A stretch of 64,000 nucleotides of DNA, taken from assembly GCF_012273515.2 (NCBI RefSeq), contig NZ_CP050975.2, positions 2,976,001 to 3,040,000 on the forward strand, read 5' to 3'. The first letter of the stretch is position 1, and the number at the start of each line of letters is the position of its first letter. This document shows, piece by piece, positions 19,350-27,747 of the stretch. A model generated the notes under the pieces. The model searched no databases. It was not told the origin of the DNA and saw only the letters and a list, made by a program, of their open reading frames with translations. Both the position numbers and the translations under genes were made by a program. Source of the stretch: Streptomyces sp. RPA4-2 (GTDB lineage: Bacteria > Actinomycetota > Actinomycetes > Streptomycetales > Streptomycetaceae).

Positions 19350-19739
19350 CTATGCGGTCGCCGCGCGGAAGAGGTGCAGGAGGGCCTGGGCCTGCGGGGT
19401 GTCCACGTCGAAGAACTGCGTGGCCAGCGCGGCCGGCACTGCCGTTCCGTGCATGCGGACCTCGTGGCAACTGAAACAGAACGCTGCCTCGAAGAGCGCC
19501 AGATCGAGAGAGTCCTCGTACGCTCGGACACTCCAGCCTGGTGAGAAGCCGCAGCGGTGCTGCTCGCTGTCGGGCAGGGTCTCGATCAAGGTCAGGGCTT
19601 TGGCGGCCTCGCTCCCGGTCCAGTGGGCGACCGCCCTGCCGGGGTAAGGCGCACCCTTCTCGGTCGGCAGGGCGGAGATCCTCACGACCTCGATCAGCGC
19701 GGTGGACGCAACGGCTTCGGCAGGGAGCTGCATGTGCAT
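19350..19739 (-). CDS. Small hypothetical protein
   Basis: 129 aa from ATG 19739. Soluble mixed alpha/beta composition with EVVRISALPTEKGAPYPG, VAHWTGSEAAKALTLIETL and a CFSCHEVRMHG segment. The two close cysteines and His could bind metal or heme (C-x-x-C-H is present as CFSCH), but a single site in a protein without a signal peptide makes a cytochrome unlikely. Unrecognised family. It is convergent with the membrane protein. Confidence 0.6.
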   Translation of the reverse strand: MHMQLPAEAVASTALIEVVRISALPTEKGAPYPGRAVAHWTGSEAAKALTLIETLPDSEQHRCGFSPGWSVRAYEDSLDLALFEAAFCFSCHEVRMHGTAVPAALATQFFDVDTPQAQALLHLFRAATA

Positions 19740-20262
19740 AGTCTGCTCTTCTTGCCAGCGGCCGACTGATGCATGCCGAGGCCTGGGCAGAGCGCAGCCC
19801 AGGCTTGACGTTCCCCGTGGTTCCCCACTGCGACCCGCTGGAACCGGCGCGCCGTGTGCACAGAGTGCCGCTCGATGCGAGCTATGGACACGGAGGTCGC
19901 TGAGGCCTCGCGGGCTGGCGCGGAGGGTGGTCAGGCACACAGACGGTCGGCACTGGTCCGGCGGGGTTGCTGCACTTAGTTGCTCTGCCGCGACGGTCCA
20001 GGGGCACCGTCCGAGCAGTCCATCCACAGGCGGACCTCGGGCTGCCGCACGCTCAGTGGCCGAAGAACCGGATTCACATCAGAGTGGCCCCGAGGAGCTT
20101 TCCTTCGCCTCGCGCGAGGCCTGGTCTCCAGCGCCGTCCTCGCCTTGCGAGACCTGGGCGGAGGACTGAAGCTGAAGGTGAGGCATGCCTACCGACCACA
20201 TGGACCGAGCGCAGACGGCTGCGGGGCTCGGCCACCGCGGCCCATGCAGGGAGCGGATTCCG
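19740..20262. other. Intergenic region before the P450 cassette
   Basis: 523 bases without a convincing gene. A hairpin pairs GCCTGGGC (19781-19788) with GCCCAGGC (19797-19804). A frame is open upstream of the ferredoxin (ATG at 20185 after GTGAGG), which could be an alternative start. The promoter for the redox cassette should lie here. Confidence 0.6.
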
Positions 20263-20490
20263 ATGAGGCTTGTCGTCGATCTCAACCGGTGCCAGGGGTT
20301 CGCGCAGTGCGTCTTCCTCGCCCCGGACGTTTTTGCCCTGCACGGGGAAGAGGCGCTGTTGTTCTCCCCTCGCTTCGACGAGGCGCAGCGTGACCGGGTG
20401 GAGAAGGCGGCTGCCGCCTGCCCGGTCCAGGCCATCCTCGTCGACTACTCCGATGAGCCGACGAAGCGGGTCGAGCCCCATGTCGGCTGA
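20263..20490 (+). CDS. 3Fe-4S-type ferredoxin (P450 partner)
   Basis: 75 aa from ATG 20263 behind AGGGAG. It begins MRLVVDLNRCQGFAQCVFLA, with the C-x5-C spacing in which the second cysteine of a 4Fe site is absent, and ends AAAACPVQAILVDYSD with the third Cys before Pro. This is the ferredoxin type that passes single electrons to actinobacterial cytochromes P450. Its 3' end overlaps the reductase start by 11 bases, implying coupled translation. A longer start at 20185 is possible. Confidence 0.92.
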   Translation: MRLVVDLNRCQGFAQCVFLAPDVFALHGEEALLFSPRFDEAQRDRVEKAAAACPVQAILVDYSDEPTKRVEPHVG

Positions 20491-21874
20491 CACGGACGTC
20501 GAGGTCCTGCGGCGCCAGGGCCGTATTGTCGTCGTCGGTGCCTCGCTGGCCGGTCTGCGCGCGGCGGAGACGCTGCGCGAGAAGGGCTTCACCGGATCAC
20601 TGACCATGATCGGCGACGAGCTCTACGAGCCCTACGACCGGCCGCCGCTGTCCAAGCAGGCGCTGCTCGGACGGGCCCGGCCCGAGGACACCGCGCTTCC
20701 GCGGCGGCGGGACATCGACGCCGAGTGGCGTCTGGGCGTCGCCGCCGCGGACCTGGACCGGGACGCCAAGCAAGTGCGCCTGGTGAACGGCGACACCGTC
20801 CCCTACGACCGTCTGCTGATCACCACCGGGACCAGAGCGCGGCCTTGGTTCCACCCGGAAGAGGCCGCCCTGGACGGGGTGTTCGTGCTGCGTACCCGCG
20901 ACGACTCCGCCCGCCTGTACCGGAAACTGACCGGGGGCGTGCGCCGGGTGTTGGTGATCGGCGCCGGTTTCACGGGCTCCGAGGTCGCCTCCGCCTGCCG
21001 GGAGCACGGCCTTGAGGTCACCGTCGCCGAACGCGGCCCGGCACCGCTGGTGGGCGCGCTCGGCGGAGTGATCGGCGCGGTCGCGGACCGGCTGCAGCGC
21101 AAGCACGGGGTCGACCTGCGGTGCGGCGTCAGCGTCACCGCCCTCGAGGGCGGTGATGTGGGACGGCTCAGGCGCGCCCATCTGTCCGACGGTTCGGTGA
21201 TCGACGTGGAGGTGGCGGTCGTCTCGCTCGGTGCCATGCGGAACACGGAATGGCTCGCCGGCTCGGGGGTGGCCGCGGGTCCACGGGGGATCGCGTGCGA
21301 CGCCGGGTGCCGGGTGTTCGACGTCAACGGCATCGTCACCGACGACATCTACGCCGCCGGTGACGTCGCCCGCAGCCCCCACCCGCTGTTCGACTACCAG
21401 TTCCTGGCGCTGGAGCACTGGGGCAACGCGGTCGAACAGGCCGAGATCGCCGCCCACAACATGATCTGCGCCGGGCCTGACCGCCGCCCGCACCTGTGGC
21501 TGCCGATGTTCTGGTCCTCCCAGTTCGGCGTCAACATCAAGTCGGTGGGCGTGCCCTCGCTGGGCGGCCAACTGGTCGTCGCCCAGGGGACACTCGCCGA
21601 GGAGCGGTTCGTCGCGGTGTACGGCTACCGCGGCCGCGTCATCGCCGCAGTGTCCTTCGACGGAGCCAAGTGGCTGGGGTTCTATGAGCAGCAGATCGCG
21701 TCCGGCGCCCCCTTCCCGCCCGAGTACCGCTCGGTCGACCGCCGGAGCGAGACGTTGCAGCCGATCGAATCGGCCTTCCCCGACCCCCATCTGCCCACCC
21801 ACGGGCCCACCATCACGCTGACCGGCCACTCACCGAGCGAGCGGCGCGTCACGTTCGTTCCGTCGCATGCCTGA
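20480..21874 (+). CDS. NAD(P)H-dependent ferredoxin reductase
   Basis: 464 aa. It takes electrons from NAD(P)H via FAD to the ferredoxin. The FAD motif is RIVVVGASLAGLRAAETLR, followed by YEPYDRPPLSKQALL (typical of rubredoxin/putidaredoxin-reductase type enzymes), LLITTGTRARPW, the NAD motif VLVIGAGFTGSEVASACREH and the second FAD motif DDIYAAGDVARSPHPLF. A C-terminal reductase domain follows (WSSQFGVNIKSVG). It overlaps the ferredoxin gene and is 39 bases from the P450 gene, so the three form one operon. Confidence 0.94.
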   Translation: MSADTDVEVLRRQGRIVVVGASLAGLRAAETLREKGFTGSLTMIGDELYEPYDRPPLSKQALLGRARPEDTALPRRRDIDAEWRLGVAAADLDRDAKQVRLVNGDTVPYDRLLITTGTRARPWFHPEEAALDGVFVLRTRDDSARLYRKLTGGVRRVLVIGAGFTGSEVASACREHGLEVTVAERGPAPLVGALGGVIGAVADRLQRKHGVDLRCGVSVTALEGGDVGRLRRAHLSDGSVIDVEVAVVSLGAMRNTEWLAGSGVAAGPRGIACDAGCRVFDVNGIVTDDIYAAGDVARSPHPLFDYQFLALEHWGNAVEQAEIAAHNMICAGPDRRPHLWLPMFWSSQFGVNIKSVGVPSLGGQLVVAQGTLAEERFVAVYGYRGRVIAAVSFDGAKWLGFYEQQIASGAPFPPEYRSVDRRSETLQPIESAFPDPHLPTHGPTITLTGHSPSERRVTFVPSHA

Positions 21875-21913
21875 TCACCGGCCCCGCACCGCACGGAGCC
21901 CTGAGGAGTCACC

Positions 21914-23122
21914 ATGACGTCCGGCACCATCTCCGCGCAGATCACCGACTACGCCCATCGGGCCGACCCCTATCCGCTCTACGCGGAACTGCGCAAGCAA
22001 CCGGTCAGGCGGGAGGACGACGGCACCTATCTGGTCAGCACCTATTACGAGGTACGGAGTCTGGCCAACGACCCGCGGCTGAGCAACGACACGAGCAACC
22101 GCCCACCCGGCTACGCCCGCCCCGGGCAACCGGCGGAGGAGACCGGACTGCCGCCCAGCTTCATCTTCACCGACCCGCCCGTGCACGACCGGCTGCGCGG
22201 CACCATCAACCGACCGTTCGGCCCGCCGCACAGCCCCAGGTTCCTCGACGGCCTACGTGGAGAGCTGGCCAAGGTCGTCACCGAGCTGCTCGACGCCTTC
22301 GAGGGCAAGGACCAGGTCGACGTCGTGGAGGACTTCGCCTACCCCCTTCCCGTCACCGCCATCTGCAGGGTCCTGGGCGTGCCGCGCGAGGACGAACCGC
22401 GCTTCCACGTCTGGGCCGATGTCCTGGCGTCGTCCCTCGATCCCCGCTCCGGCGACGACGACGGCCCGGAAAAGGCACAGCGGGCGCGCCAGGAACTGGG
22501 CGCCTACCTGTCCGATCTGATCGAGACCAAACGCCGCCACCCCGGCCCCGGGATGCTCAGCGCGCTCGCCCCCGACATGACACCGGCAGACCTGGAGGCC
22601 ACCGCGGTGCTGCTCCTGGTCGCCGGCCACGAGACCACCGTCAACGCGATCACCAACACGACCCTCACCCTGCTGCGCCACCCCGACGTCCTCGAACGGT
22701 TCCAGAAGGACCCGGACCTGGCCGTCCCGATCATCGAGGAAGTACTGCGGTACGAGCCTCCGGTCCAGTTCGTCCCGTGGACCACCGCCCTGGCCGACAT
22801 CGACGTCGCCGGCACCACGATCCCCAAGGGCTCGCCGGTCTGGCTCATGCTGGCCGCGGCCAACCGCGATCCCCGGCGCTTCGAGGACCCCGACCGGTTC
22901 GATCCCGACCGCAAGGACAACGAGCACCTGGGCTTCTACACGGGCATCCACTACTGCTTCGGCGCCCCCCTCGCCCGCATAGAACTCCACTTGGCCGTGC
23001 CCGAGCTCTTCCGCCGGGTCAAGTTCTCCCGACTGATCGAGGACCCGCCGCCCTACCGCGCCAACGCGGTACTGCGCGGCCCACGCCAACTTCCCGTCGC
23101 CATCGAGGGCCTGACGGCCTGA
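21914..23122 (+). CDS. Cytochrome P450
   Basis: 402 aa, typical for soluble bacterial P450s. I-helix oxygen-binding motif AGHETT, K-helix EEVLRYEPP (E-x-x-R), and heme-binding loop FYTGIHYCFGAPLAR with the cysteine ligand in F-x-x-G-x-H-x-C-x-G. RBS GAGGAG precedes the ATG. It is the last gene of the ferredoxin-reductase-P450 operon and so has a dedicated electron supply. The arrangement recalls the CYP147 group, some of which act on fatty acids, but that is a guess from memory; the substrate is unknown. The island relics begin about 120 bases downstream. Confidence 0.95.
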   Translation: MTSGTISAQITDYAHRADPYPLYAELRKQPVRREDDGTYLVSTYYEVRSLANDPRLSNDTSNRPPGYARPGQPAEETGLPPSFIFTDPPVHDRLRGTINRPFGPPHSPRFLDGLRGELAKVVTELLDAFEGKDQVDVVEDFAYPLPVTAICRVLGVPREDEPRFHVWADVLASSLDPRSGDDDGPEKAQRARQELGAYLSDLIETKRRHPGPGMLSALAPDMTPADLEATAVLLLVAGHETTVNAITNTTLTLLRHPDVLERFQKDPDLAVPIIEEVLRYEPPVQFVPWTTALADIDVAGTTIPKGSPVWLMLAAANRDPRRFEDPDRFDPDRKDNEHLGFYTGIHYCFGAPLARIELHLAVPELFRRVKFSRLIEDPPPYRANAVLRGPRQLPVAIEGLTA

Positions 23123-23243
23123 GCATCACCGACACAGGACCGACTGAACAGCATGCCGGCGGCGTCACCATCGCCCTGCCGGATCGTGATTCCCGCTCGC
23201 AGGTGACCGGCTCAAGCCGTAGAACCGACCACCCCAGTCACGA

Positions 23244-23364
23244 CGACTTCTCGTCGCTGCGGGCCGCACCGACCCATCAGCACCTCGGGCAAGGTCGCGA
23301 CCACCGGACCGCCGACCACGTGGACGGCCACATCGCGAATGAACCGCCGACATTCGCCTTGTAA
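23244..23364 (+). pseudogene. Tyrosine integrase C-terminal relic (first copy)
   Basis: The peptide FSSLRAAPTHQHLGQGRD followed by ADHVDGHI aligns with the C-terminus of phage/AICE integrases and with the relic at 41944-42142 (HSSVRAALVYQHLVNGRDHE then ADYVDGQI). The catalytic Tyr is replaced (THQHL for VYQHL). It runs directly into a tRNA-like att core and stops at a TAA inside it. It is a dead fragment and marks the left edge of the island. Confidence 0.65.
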
Positions 23365-23365
23365 G
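23341..23365. repeat. att-core relic (tRNA-Val anticodon-arm copy)
   Basis: GAACCGCCGACATTCGCC followed by TTGTAAG matches the tRNA-Val sequence at 42255-42279 with one mismatch (T for C) over 25 bases. It is the outermost recognisable copy of the island attachment core. Confidence 0.65.
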
Positions 23366-23469
23366 TTCGCTCCAACTCGTCCTTGGCATGACCCAGCCGC
23401 ACGCATGCGTGTCGTCTGTGGCCGCCCAATGCCGCAGCGGACCGTGGGCGTTGATGTCAGCGTTGGATG

Positions 23470-23670
23470 TCAGCGGAACAACCCCGGCACGGGGCAGACC
23501 TCCAAGGGCTCGTCCGGTCGATCCGCCCAGTTCCACCAGACGTGCTGACTGGCACACCGCCAGAGCGTTCGACAGGTCCGCCGGCCGTCGTCATTGCGCT
23601 TGGAGAGCACGAGACCACCAGACTTCAGGGGCTGCCTGCATTCGGGGCAGGGCGGAACGTCGCTGGCCAT
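23470..23670 (-). CDS. Small zinc-ribbon protein
   Basis: 66 aa. CPECRQPLKSGG and a later WRCASQHVWWNWADRPDEP supply Cys/His ligands for a zinc ribbon. It resembles short streptomycete proteins of unknown role, in my recollection. Start ATG 23670; ATG 23700 is an alternative in the same frame. It lies in the island flank next to other small minus-strand genes. Confidence 0.65.
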   Translation of the reverse strand: MASDVPPCPECRQPLKSGGLVLSKRNDDGRRTCRTLWRCASQHVWWNWADRPDEPLEVCPVPGLFR

Positions 23671-23713
23671 GCGCCGCACACTAACCCGAGCACCACTCAA
23701 GCGCAGCCCTTGA

Positions 23714-24010
23714 TCAGTGCAGCCGAACTCTCACCTGGTGGTTGTGCTCAACGTGGTCGATGACCTCACCCCGGATGCGTACCCCGAGAGCGGGCGGTCC
23801 CATCCCCTCGGGCATGGCAGTGATCTCGGCAAGCGCCATGGCGTTCGGAACTCCATCGACGCGGATGAAGACGCCGAAGGGCTGACGGGCGACCACTTCT
23901 CCTGCGACGGAAGTTCCCAGAGGGAGAGCTGCAAGCGTCGCCGTCCAGACTTCCTCCGGCGACTGCCCCGGCACGTCGGGGTGGCGCGTTGGCCAGTTGT
24001 ACTCGTCCAT
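23714..24010 (-). CDS. S1-like RNA-binding domain protein
   Basis: 98 aa from ATG 24010. The central part has the S1 OB-fold pattern: LPLGTSVAGEVVARQPFGVF, IRVDGVPNAMALAEI, and GVRIRGEVIDHVEHNHQVRV. The Gly-Glu-Val start, the FGVFI strand and the final VIDH strand are typical. A Pro-rich N-terminus (HPDVPGQSPEEVW) precedes it. It is small and orphan, with no ribosomal-protein context. Confidence 0.8.
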   Translation of the reverse strand: MDEYNWPTRHPDVPGQSPEEVWTATLAALPLGTSVAGEVVARQPFGVFIRVDGVPNAMALAEITAMPEGMGPPALGVRIRGEVIDHVEHNHQVRVRLH

Positions 24011-24043
24011 AGGCAGATCATGACCCGCCGAGGAGTCCGCAAC

Positions 24044-24330
24044 TACAGCGTTGCAGGGGCGGACGTGGTCGGCGACCAGGATGCCCAGGTCACTCCGGCT
24101 GTAGAGCCAGCCCAGCTCATCGGAGCATCTCGACTGCGGAGAGCGGCCGTTGACCGTGATGACCGCACGATGTGGCACGGCCATGGCACGAGGACCGCTT
24201 CGTCCCGAAGCAACTTGGACGAGGGTTCCGCCTTGGGCTGGTGTGCATTTCACCTGCGCTGATAATCCGCAGACGTCCGTACTCGTCTGCGGTTGTGCGT
24301 CGGCGTTGTCACGCAGTTAGACACGCACTG
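24044..24330. repeat. att-adjacent block, copy A
   Basis: About 285 bases align with 27074-27350 at roughly 75-80% identity by eye. They start at a degenerate att core (TTGCAGGGGCGGACGTGG versus TTGTAAGGGCGGACGTGG) and end at CACGCAGTTAGACAC. The block contains one TGGCACG-N4-TGGCACG element (24173-24190). It looks like the trace of an earlier integration. No gene is supported in it. Confidence 0.75.
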
Positions 24331-24368
24331 AAGGTAAGACCTACTGCCTCGGTCTGTGGGTCGACCCC

Positions 24369-24719
24369 CTACTCTTCGGGCTGGGCCTTCCACGCGAAGG
24401 CTCCCGCCGTGAGAGTGGCCCGAGATCCGGTCCGCCACCTGTCAGTGATGTCTGTCCAGCCGTGAAGCGTGGCACGTCGGGCACCGTCCTCGGATGCTCG
24501 GTCGTAGAAGAGGCTGAACCTGAAGACTCGGCCGTCCTCAGAGATGACTTGGCCATCCTCGTGATCGGGGCCCTCGGGCAGGAGGTCGACGACAATCGTC
24601 CGGTCCGGATCGAGCCCCTGGCCCCTCAGAACCTCCCGCAGACTTTCCCAAAGGTCGTACTCGCTGGTGCGTAGGAGATCGGTGCACTGAACGACGGTGC
24701 TTGACACCATGAACCTCAT
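24369..24719 (-). CDS. Hypothetical protein, immunity-like
   Basis: 116 aa from ATG 24719. Acidic, soluble alpha/beta protein: YDLWESLREVLRGQG, RTIVVDLLPEGPDHEDG, VISEDGRVFRFSLFYDRASE and GWTDITDRW. The composition and small size resemble immunity proteins of polymorphic toxin systems, but no toxin lies beside it. The family is not recognised with confidence. Confidence 0.65.
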   Translation of the reverse strand: MRFMVSSTVVQCTDLLRTSEYDLWESLREVLRGQGLDPDRTIVVDLLPEGPDHEDGQVISEDGRVFRFSLFYDRASEDGARRATLHGWTDITDRWRTGSRATLTAGAFAWKAQPEE

Positions 24720-25191
24720 GATCGGTCCTGGCCGGGGCGAGGGGAAGCGAAAGGCAGCGTCAGAGCGAAGCGCTGGCGTCGATTGCCGTTTCGGCAGTCG
24801 ACGAGGCAACAGCCGTGAGGCCAGACCTTCCGATCCGTAGCTCTAGAGAGAGCGGTCCACGGAGGCCATAGCGGTCGCAGTGATCCCTCAGAGGTATTGC
24901 GGGTCATGGTCGGTTGCTGCCGTTGTACCTCGCTGCTGTACCGCAGATCAACTGCCCGCCCTCTATCCGCGCGATCGCCTCCTGAGACACGACCTCGATC
25001 GCTCCCCAGTAGCTCACGAACTGCGAGAAACTCGATCACGACCTTGCCTGGATCTCCAGGACGAAGCTGTCCTCCAGGCTGGCGCCGTTGAAGCCGGGGA
25101 AGCCCCTGTAAGCCGATGAGGGTGCGATTCCCTCACACGACGACTGCAGGGTCGCCACTCTTGCCGAGCGGCGACCCTGCAACGCGGACCT
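24720..25191. other. Gap between island genes
   Basis: 472 bases with no supported gene. It includes a sequence (around 24910-24950) related to the 35229-35263 hairpin (GTTGCTGCCGTTGTACC / CTGCTGTACCGC) and the terminator listed at 25146. Confidence 0.55.
25146..25180 (-). terminator. Intrinsic terminator of the cold-shock-like gene
   Basis: An 11-bp perfect stem, GCAGGGTCGCC paired with GGCGACCCTGC around a 13-base loop, lies 12 bases past the stop codon at 25192. Confidence 0.8.
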
Positions 25192-25404
25192 TCATTCACG
25201 CGTTACCCGAACGGCTCGGAACTGAAAGCCATCCTGTTCACCAGCCTCCCACTCCAAGGTGACGTGATCACCGACAGAGAGGAAGTGATAACCAGACATC
25301 TCGATTGCTGAGAAGTGCACCCAACACCCTCCGGGAGTTTCCTCGGAATCGATGACACCCCAGCCTTCTTCTTCGTGCCATACACGAACTTCTGCCTTTG
25401 TCAT
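25192..25404 (-). CDS. Cold-shock-domain-like protein
   Basis: 70 aa. It follows the CspA plan (a WxxEEGWGVI strand, SEETPGGCWVHFSAI, HFLSVGDHVTLEWE, FRAVRV) but has diverged: the usual KGFGFI and DVFVHF RNA-binding aromatics appear as EGWGVI and CWVHFS. It may bind nucleic acid. Divergent Csp-like proteins of this kind occur as orphan genes in Streptomyces islands. AAGG is unusually close to ATG 25404, so the start is a little uncertain. Confidence 0.78.
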   Translation of the reverse strand: MTKAEVRVWHEEEGWGVIDSEETPGGCWVHFSAIEMSGYHFLSVGDHVTLEWEAGEQDGFQFRAVRVTRE

Positions 25405-25444
25405 CCTTGGATTCTAGCAATCCCGAAGCCTAGCTGTCGGACGA

Positions 25445-25903
25445 TCAGACCAGGGTGACAACGAAGGGAAAGTCGACATCGACGGTTCGGGTGCCGCTGT
25501 GGCCTATCGGGAACGTCTCATGGATCGTCAGCTCCCAGTTGCAGCGAGTCATGTCGCGACCTAGAGAGGACGACATGTGGAGGAAGTATCGCGCACCGAC
25601 GGCGGCGTGGCTGTCGTGCGTCACCCTTCGTCCATTGCACGTCAAGTTGGCCGTCTCATTCATGGGGCCTGTGGCAAGGGCCGCAGTGGCGGCACTTAAC
25701 TGCCAGCCCATCTGGAACTTGCCGGTGTCGTACTTGATCTGAGCCGTGAAATTACCCCGCGGATCGTGCCCCTGGTAGAAGGCATTTCGAGGCGTATAAA
25801 CGTGGGGGTTACCAGCTGCACCCGACTGCGCTGCCATCAGGCTCAGGGCTGTAACTGTTGCGGCCGCGAAGGCCGCCGTCCGCTTCATGGTGCGTGAAAA
25901 CAT
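25445..25903 (-). CDS. Secreted hypothetical protein
   Basis: 152 aa, ATG 25903 after GGAAAGGA. Sec signal peptide (KRTAAFAAATVTALSLMAAQ, cleavage near SGAAG). The mature domain is beta-rich (FTAQIKYDTGKFQMGWQLS, VDVDFPFVVTLV) and has two Cys (NLTCNGR, TRCNWE) that could form a disulfide. Lower GC and more varied codon use than the flanking core suggest acquisition. Function unknown. Confidence 0.78.
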   Translation of the reverse strand: MFSRTMKRTAAFAAATVTALSLMAAQSGAAGNPHVYTPRNAFYQGHDPRGNFTAQIKYDTGKFQMGWQLSAATAALATGPMNETANLTCNGRRVTHDSHAAVGARYFLHMSSSLGRDMTRCNWELTIHETFPIGHSGTRTVDVDFPFVVTLV

Positions 25904-26707
25904 CGAGATCCTTTCCGGAGGGAGTCTTCATCCATTCCGGAAAGCTAGACGGGTACCAGATGTGGAAGTTCACGTTCCAGGGTAAAGGAAAACCCAAGTG
26001 ACGAACCGTAATGGGACGGGGGTCACAGTTTGGCACCCACCATCCCTCCTGCCATACGCTTCGACCTCACGACCAGGGGATCATGTCAATAATTGAACTT
26101 CCGGGATTCCTTAGTGTGACCATTTAATTTCGGCCAATACGCTCTTGAGTCTGGCTTTGGCCCGTCGCATGGTGCTGACATGGGTGCGCCGTTGGGTATT
26201 TCATCGAGGCGGTGACCTCGATGGTGCAGTGTGTGAGGGCGAGTCACCATCCTGGGGCGGAGCTGGGTGCTGGCATGGTTCCGTAATCGCGCCTGCCGCC
26301 CGGTCGTGGCCAGTTGGGCAAGCTGACTATGGCTGGCGCGCCCATCGGCAATCTGGCTGCCGATTCTTTGATGACCAACACGCCATACCTCTCCTTGGCG
26401 GTGAGGGTGCCCTCTGGGGCCTCCAGGTTGTTCGACGTGGCTGGCCGCGAACCGCAGCGGCGCTGATCTCCTCCGCCACCCACAACTCACCCCGGCTCCC
26501 ATCCCGCGCACGCCACACTCGGCCGGCACTCGCGAATGGCGCCCCCGCCATGTCGGAGCCTGAGCGCCCCCGCCGGAGGTGCGTTCTGACCGGCGGACTC
26601 CGTGTCCGGGTCTCTACTCATGGGCCGTTGCTTGCTGCGGCCCCCGGGGCCGGCCCCCAGGGGTCAGCCCGCGCTCGCGCGGGCACTTGATGAAGTAGGG
26701 AAGGTTC
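25904..26707. other. Degenerate region with possible minus-strand gene remains
   Basis: About 800 bases lack an intact gene. On the minus strand, pieces such as GRVWRARDGSRGELWVAEEI (around 26500) and EGTLTAKERYGVLVIKESAA (around 26390) read like protein but sit in different frames, suggesting a decayed gene. At 26655-26710 a sequence (CGCGCTCGCGCGGGCACTTG and on to AAGTAGGGAA) is repeated at 41150-41190. Confidence 0.45.
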
Positions 26708-26958
26708 CACAGCGAGCGCGGCGGGTGTCCGCACGGTGGCGTTCCCGGCCTCGATCGTGCCCGAGCTGGCGCACCACCTGGCGGAGCACGCGGAGGCAGG
26801 CCGGACCGGGCTCGTCTTCGTCGGGGCCCGCGGCGGTGTCCTCCGACGGAACAACTTCCGGCGCATCTGGCTCCGCGCCCTCGCCGCGGCCGGTCTCGGC
26901 GACGTCCACTTCCACGATCTCCGGCACACCGGGAACACGCTCGCCGCGACCGGCGGCG
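26708..26958 (+). pseudogene. Tyrosine integrase fragment (second copy), truncated at both ends
   Basis: The frame reads VRTVAFPASIVPELAHHLAE, GLVFVGARGGVLRRNNFRRI and HFHDLRHTGNTLAATGGA. This is the region around the H-x-L-R-H-T catalytic motif of phage/AICE integrases. The N-terminal half is missing, and after GGA the sequence jumps directly to the non-coding att-side sequence found after the stop codon in the 42.1-kb copy, deleting the C-terminal 60 or so residues with the catalytic Tyr. Inactive. Confidence 0.85.
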
Positions 26959-26959
26959 C

Positions 26960-27086
26960 AAAGTCCCCGAGAAAGATCAAGGCCCAGGTCTGCGGCTTCG
27001 CACCGGTTGACCTGGGCCTTAGTCGTGTCCTGAGACTGGTGGGCGCGGACGGTTTCGAACCGCCGACATCCGCCTTGTAAGGGCGG
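26960..27086. repeat. attL-like 127-bp direct repeat (island internal boundary)
   Basis: 127 bases match 42158-42284 with about three mismatches. The repeat includes a strong hairpin (26979-27020, AAGGCCCAGGTC paired with GACCTGGGCCTT) and the 3' 47 bases of the tRNA-Val gene (minus strand) ending at TTGTAAGGGCGG. After that point the sequence diverges from the true tRNA, so this is a partial, non-functional tRNA copy left by integration. Confidence 0.9.
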
Positions 27087-27350
27087 ACGTGGTCTGCGGC
27101 ATGTTCGCCCAGGTCACTACGGCCGTAGCGGCAGCCCAGCTGATCGGCGCATCTCGACTGTGGCGACCCGTCGTTGACCGTGGTTGACCGCACGATGTGG
27201 CACGGCTGTGGCACGGGGGCCTCTTCGCCCCGAAGCAACTCGGGAGGCTCGTTGCCCTTGGGCTGGCGCGCCCTTCACCTGCGCTGATGGTCCGCTGACG
27301 TCCACGGTTGTTCGCGGTTGTGCGTCGCGGTTGCCACGCAGTTAGACACT
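27087..27350. repeat. att-adjacent block, copy B
   Basis: Continuation of the 24044-24330 homology on the island side of the att copy. It contains TGGCACG-N4-TGGCACG (27198-27215) and ends CACGCAGTTAGACAC. No gene is supported in it. Confidence 0.7.
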
Positions 27351-27387
27351 CAATGCGCCAGGCACCGGAGCCGTGGCGCAAGAGCTC

Positions 27388-27668
27388 CTACAGGCCGCGC
27401 AGTGCCTCGTACAGATTGTTACAGGCTGCCCAACAGATGACACTGCCGTCGTCGTACAGGTGCCCATGTACCAGTCGTCGTCAACGGGCTTCACCAGGCA
27501 CAGGTCGTGGAATCCGAGGACGATCTCCGGGCGTGACATCTCGTGGGTTTCACCAACGCAGACCCACTTCACTGGCCGATCGGGATCCAAGGCGGCAGCC
27601 TCTTTATCCCCGGATACGTCGCGGATCTGCTGAAGGGTCCATCCCTGGGGTAGTCGCGCGTCTGCCAT
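27388..27668 (-). pseudogene. Hypothetical gene with a one-base deletion near its 3' end
   Basis: The frame from ATG 27668 reads MADARLPQGWTLQQIRDVSG, then VKWVCVGETHEMSRPEIVLG and KPVDDDWYMG. After about 27465 the protein-like sequence continues only in another frame (HLYDDGSVICWAACNNLYEA LRGL, stop 27388). Adding one C after ATGGGC restores it. Without it translation runs to 27342 with unlikely residues. It is a small soluble protein of unknown family. The break could be decay or a read error. Confidence 0.6.
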
Positions 27669-27747
27669 ACACAGATGATCTCACCCGCCAGATATGGAGC
27701 ACCGCTTTAGAGATCATCTCAATTGGTGGGTTGGGTAGTCTGTCGGT

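Noticed and set aside
19350..19739. Cytochrome-c-like protein (CFSCH)
   Set aside because: There is only one C-x-x-C-H, no signal peptide and no cytochrome fold; kept as hypothetical.
20185..20262. Extended ferredoxin start
   Set aside because: Adds 26 residues before the conserved start; the short start has a good ribosome binding site.
26086..26529. Minus-strand 147-codon frame
   Set aside because: Protein-like pieces are in several frames; treated as decayed sequence rather than a gene.
27040..27086. Second tRNA-Val gene
   Set aside because: Only the 3' part is present; the acceptor and D-arm are missing after TTGTAAGGGCGG, so it is an att copy, not a tRNA gene.
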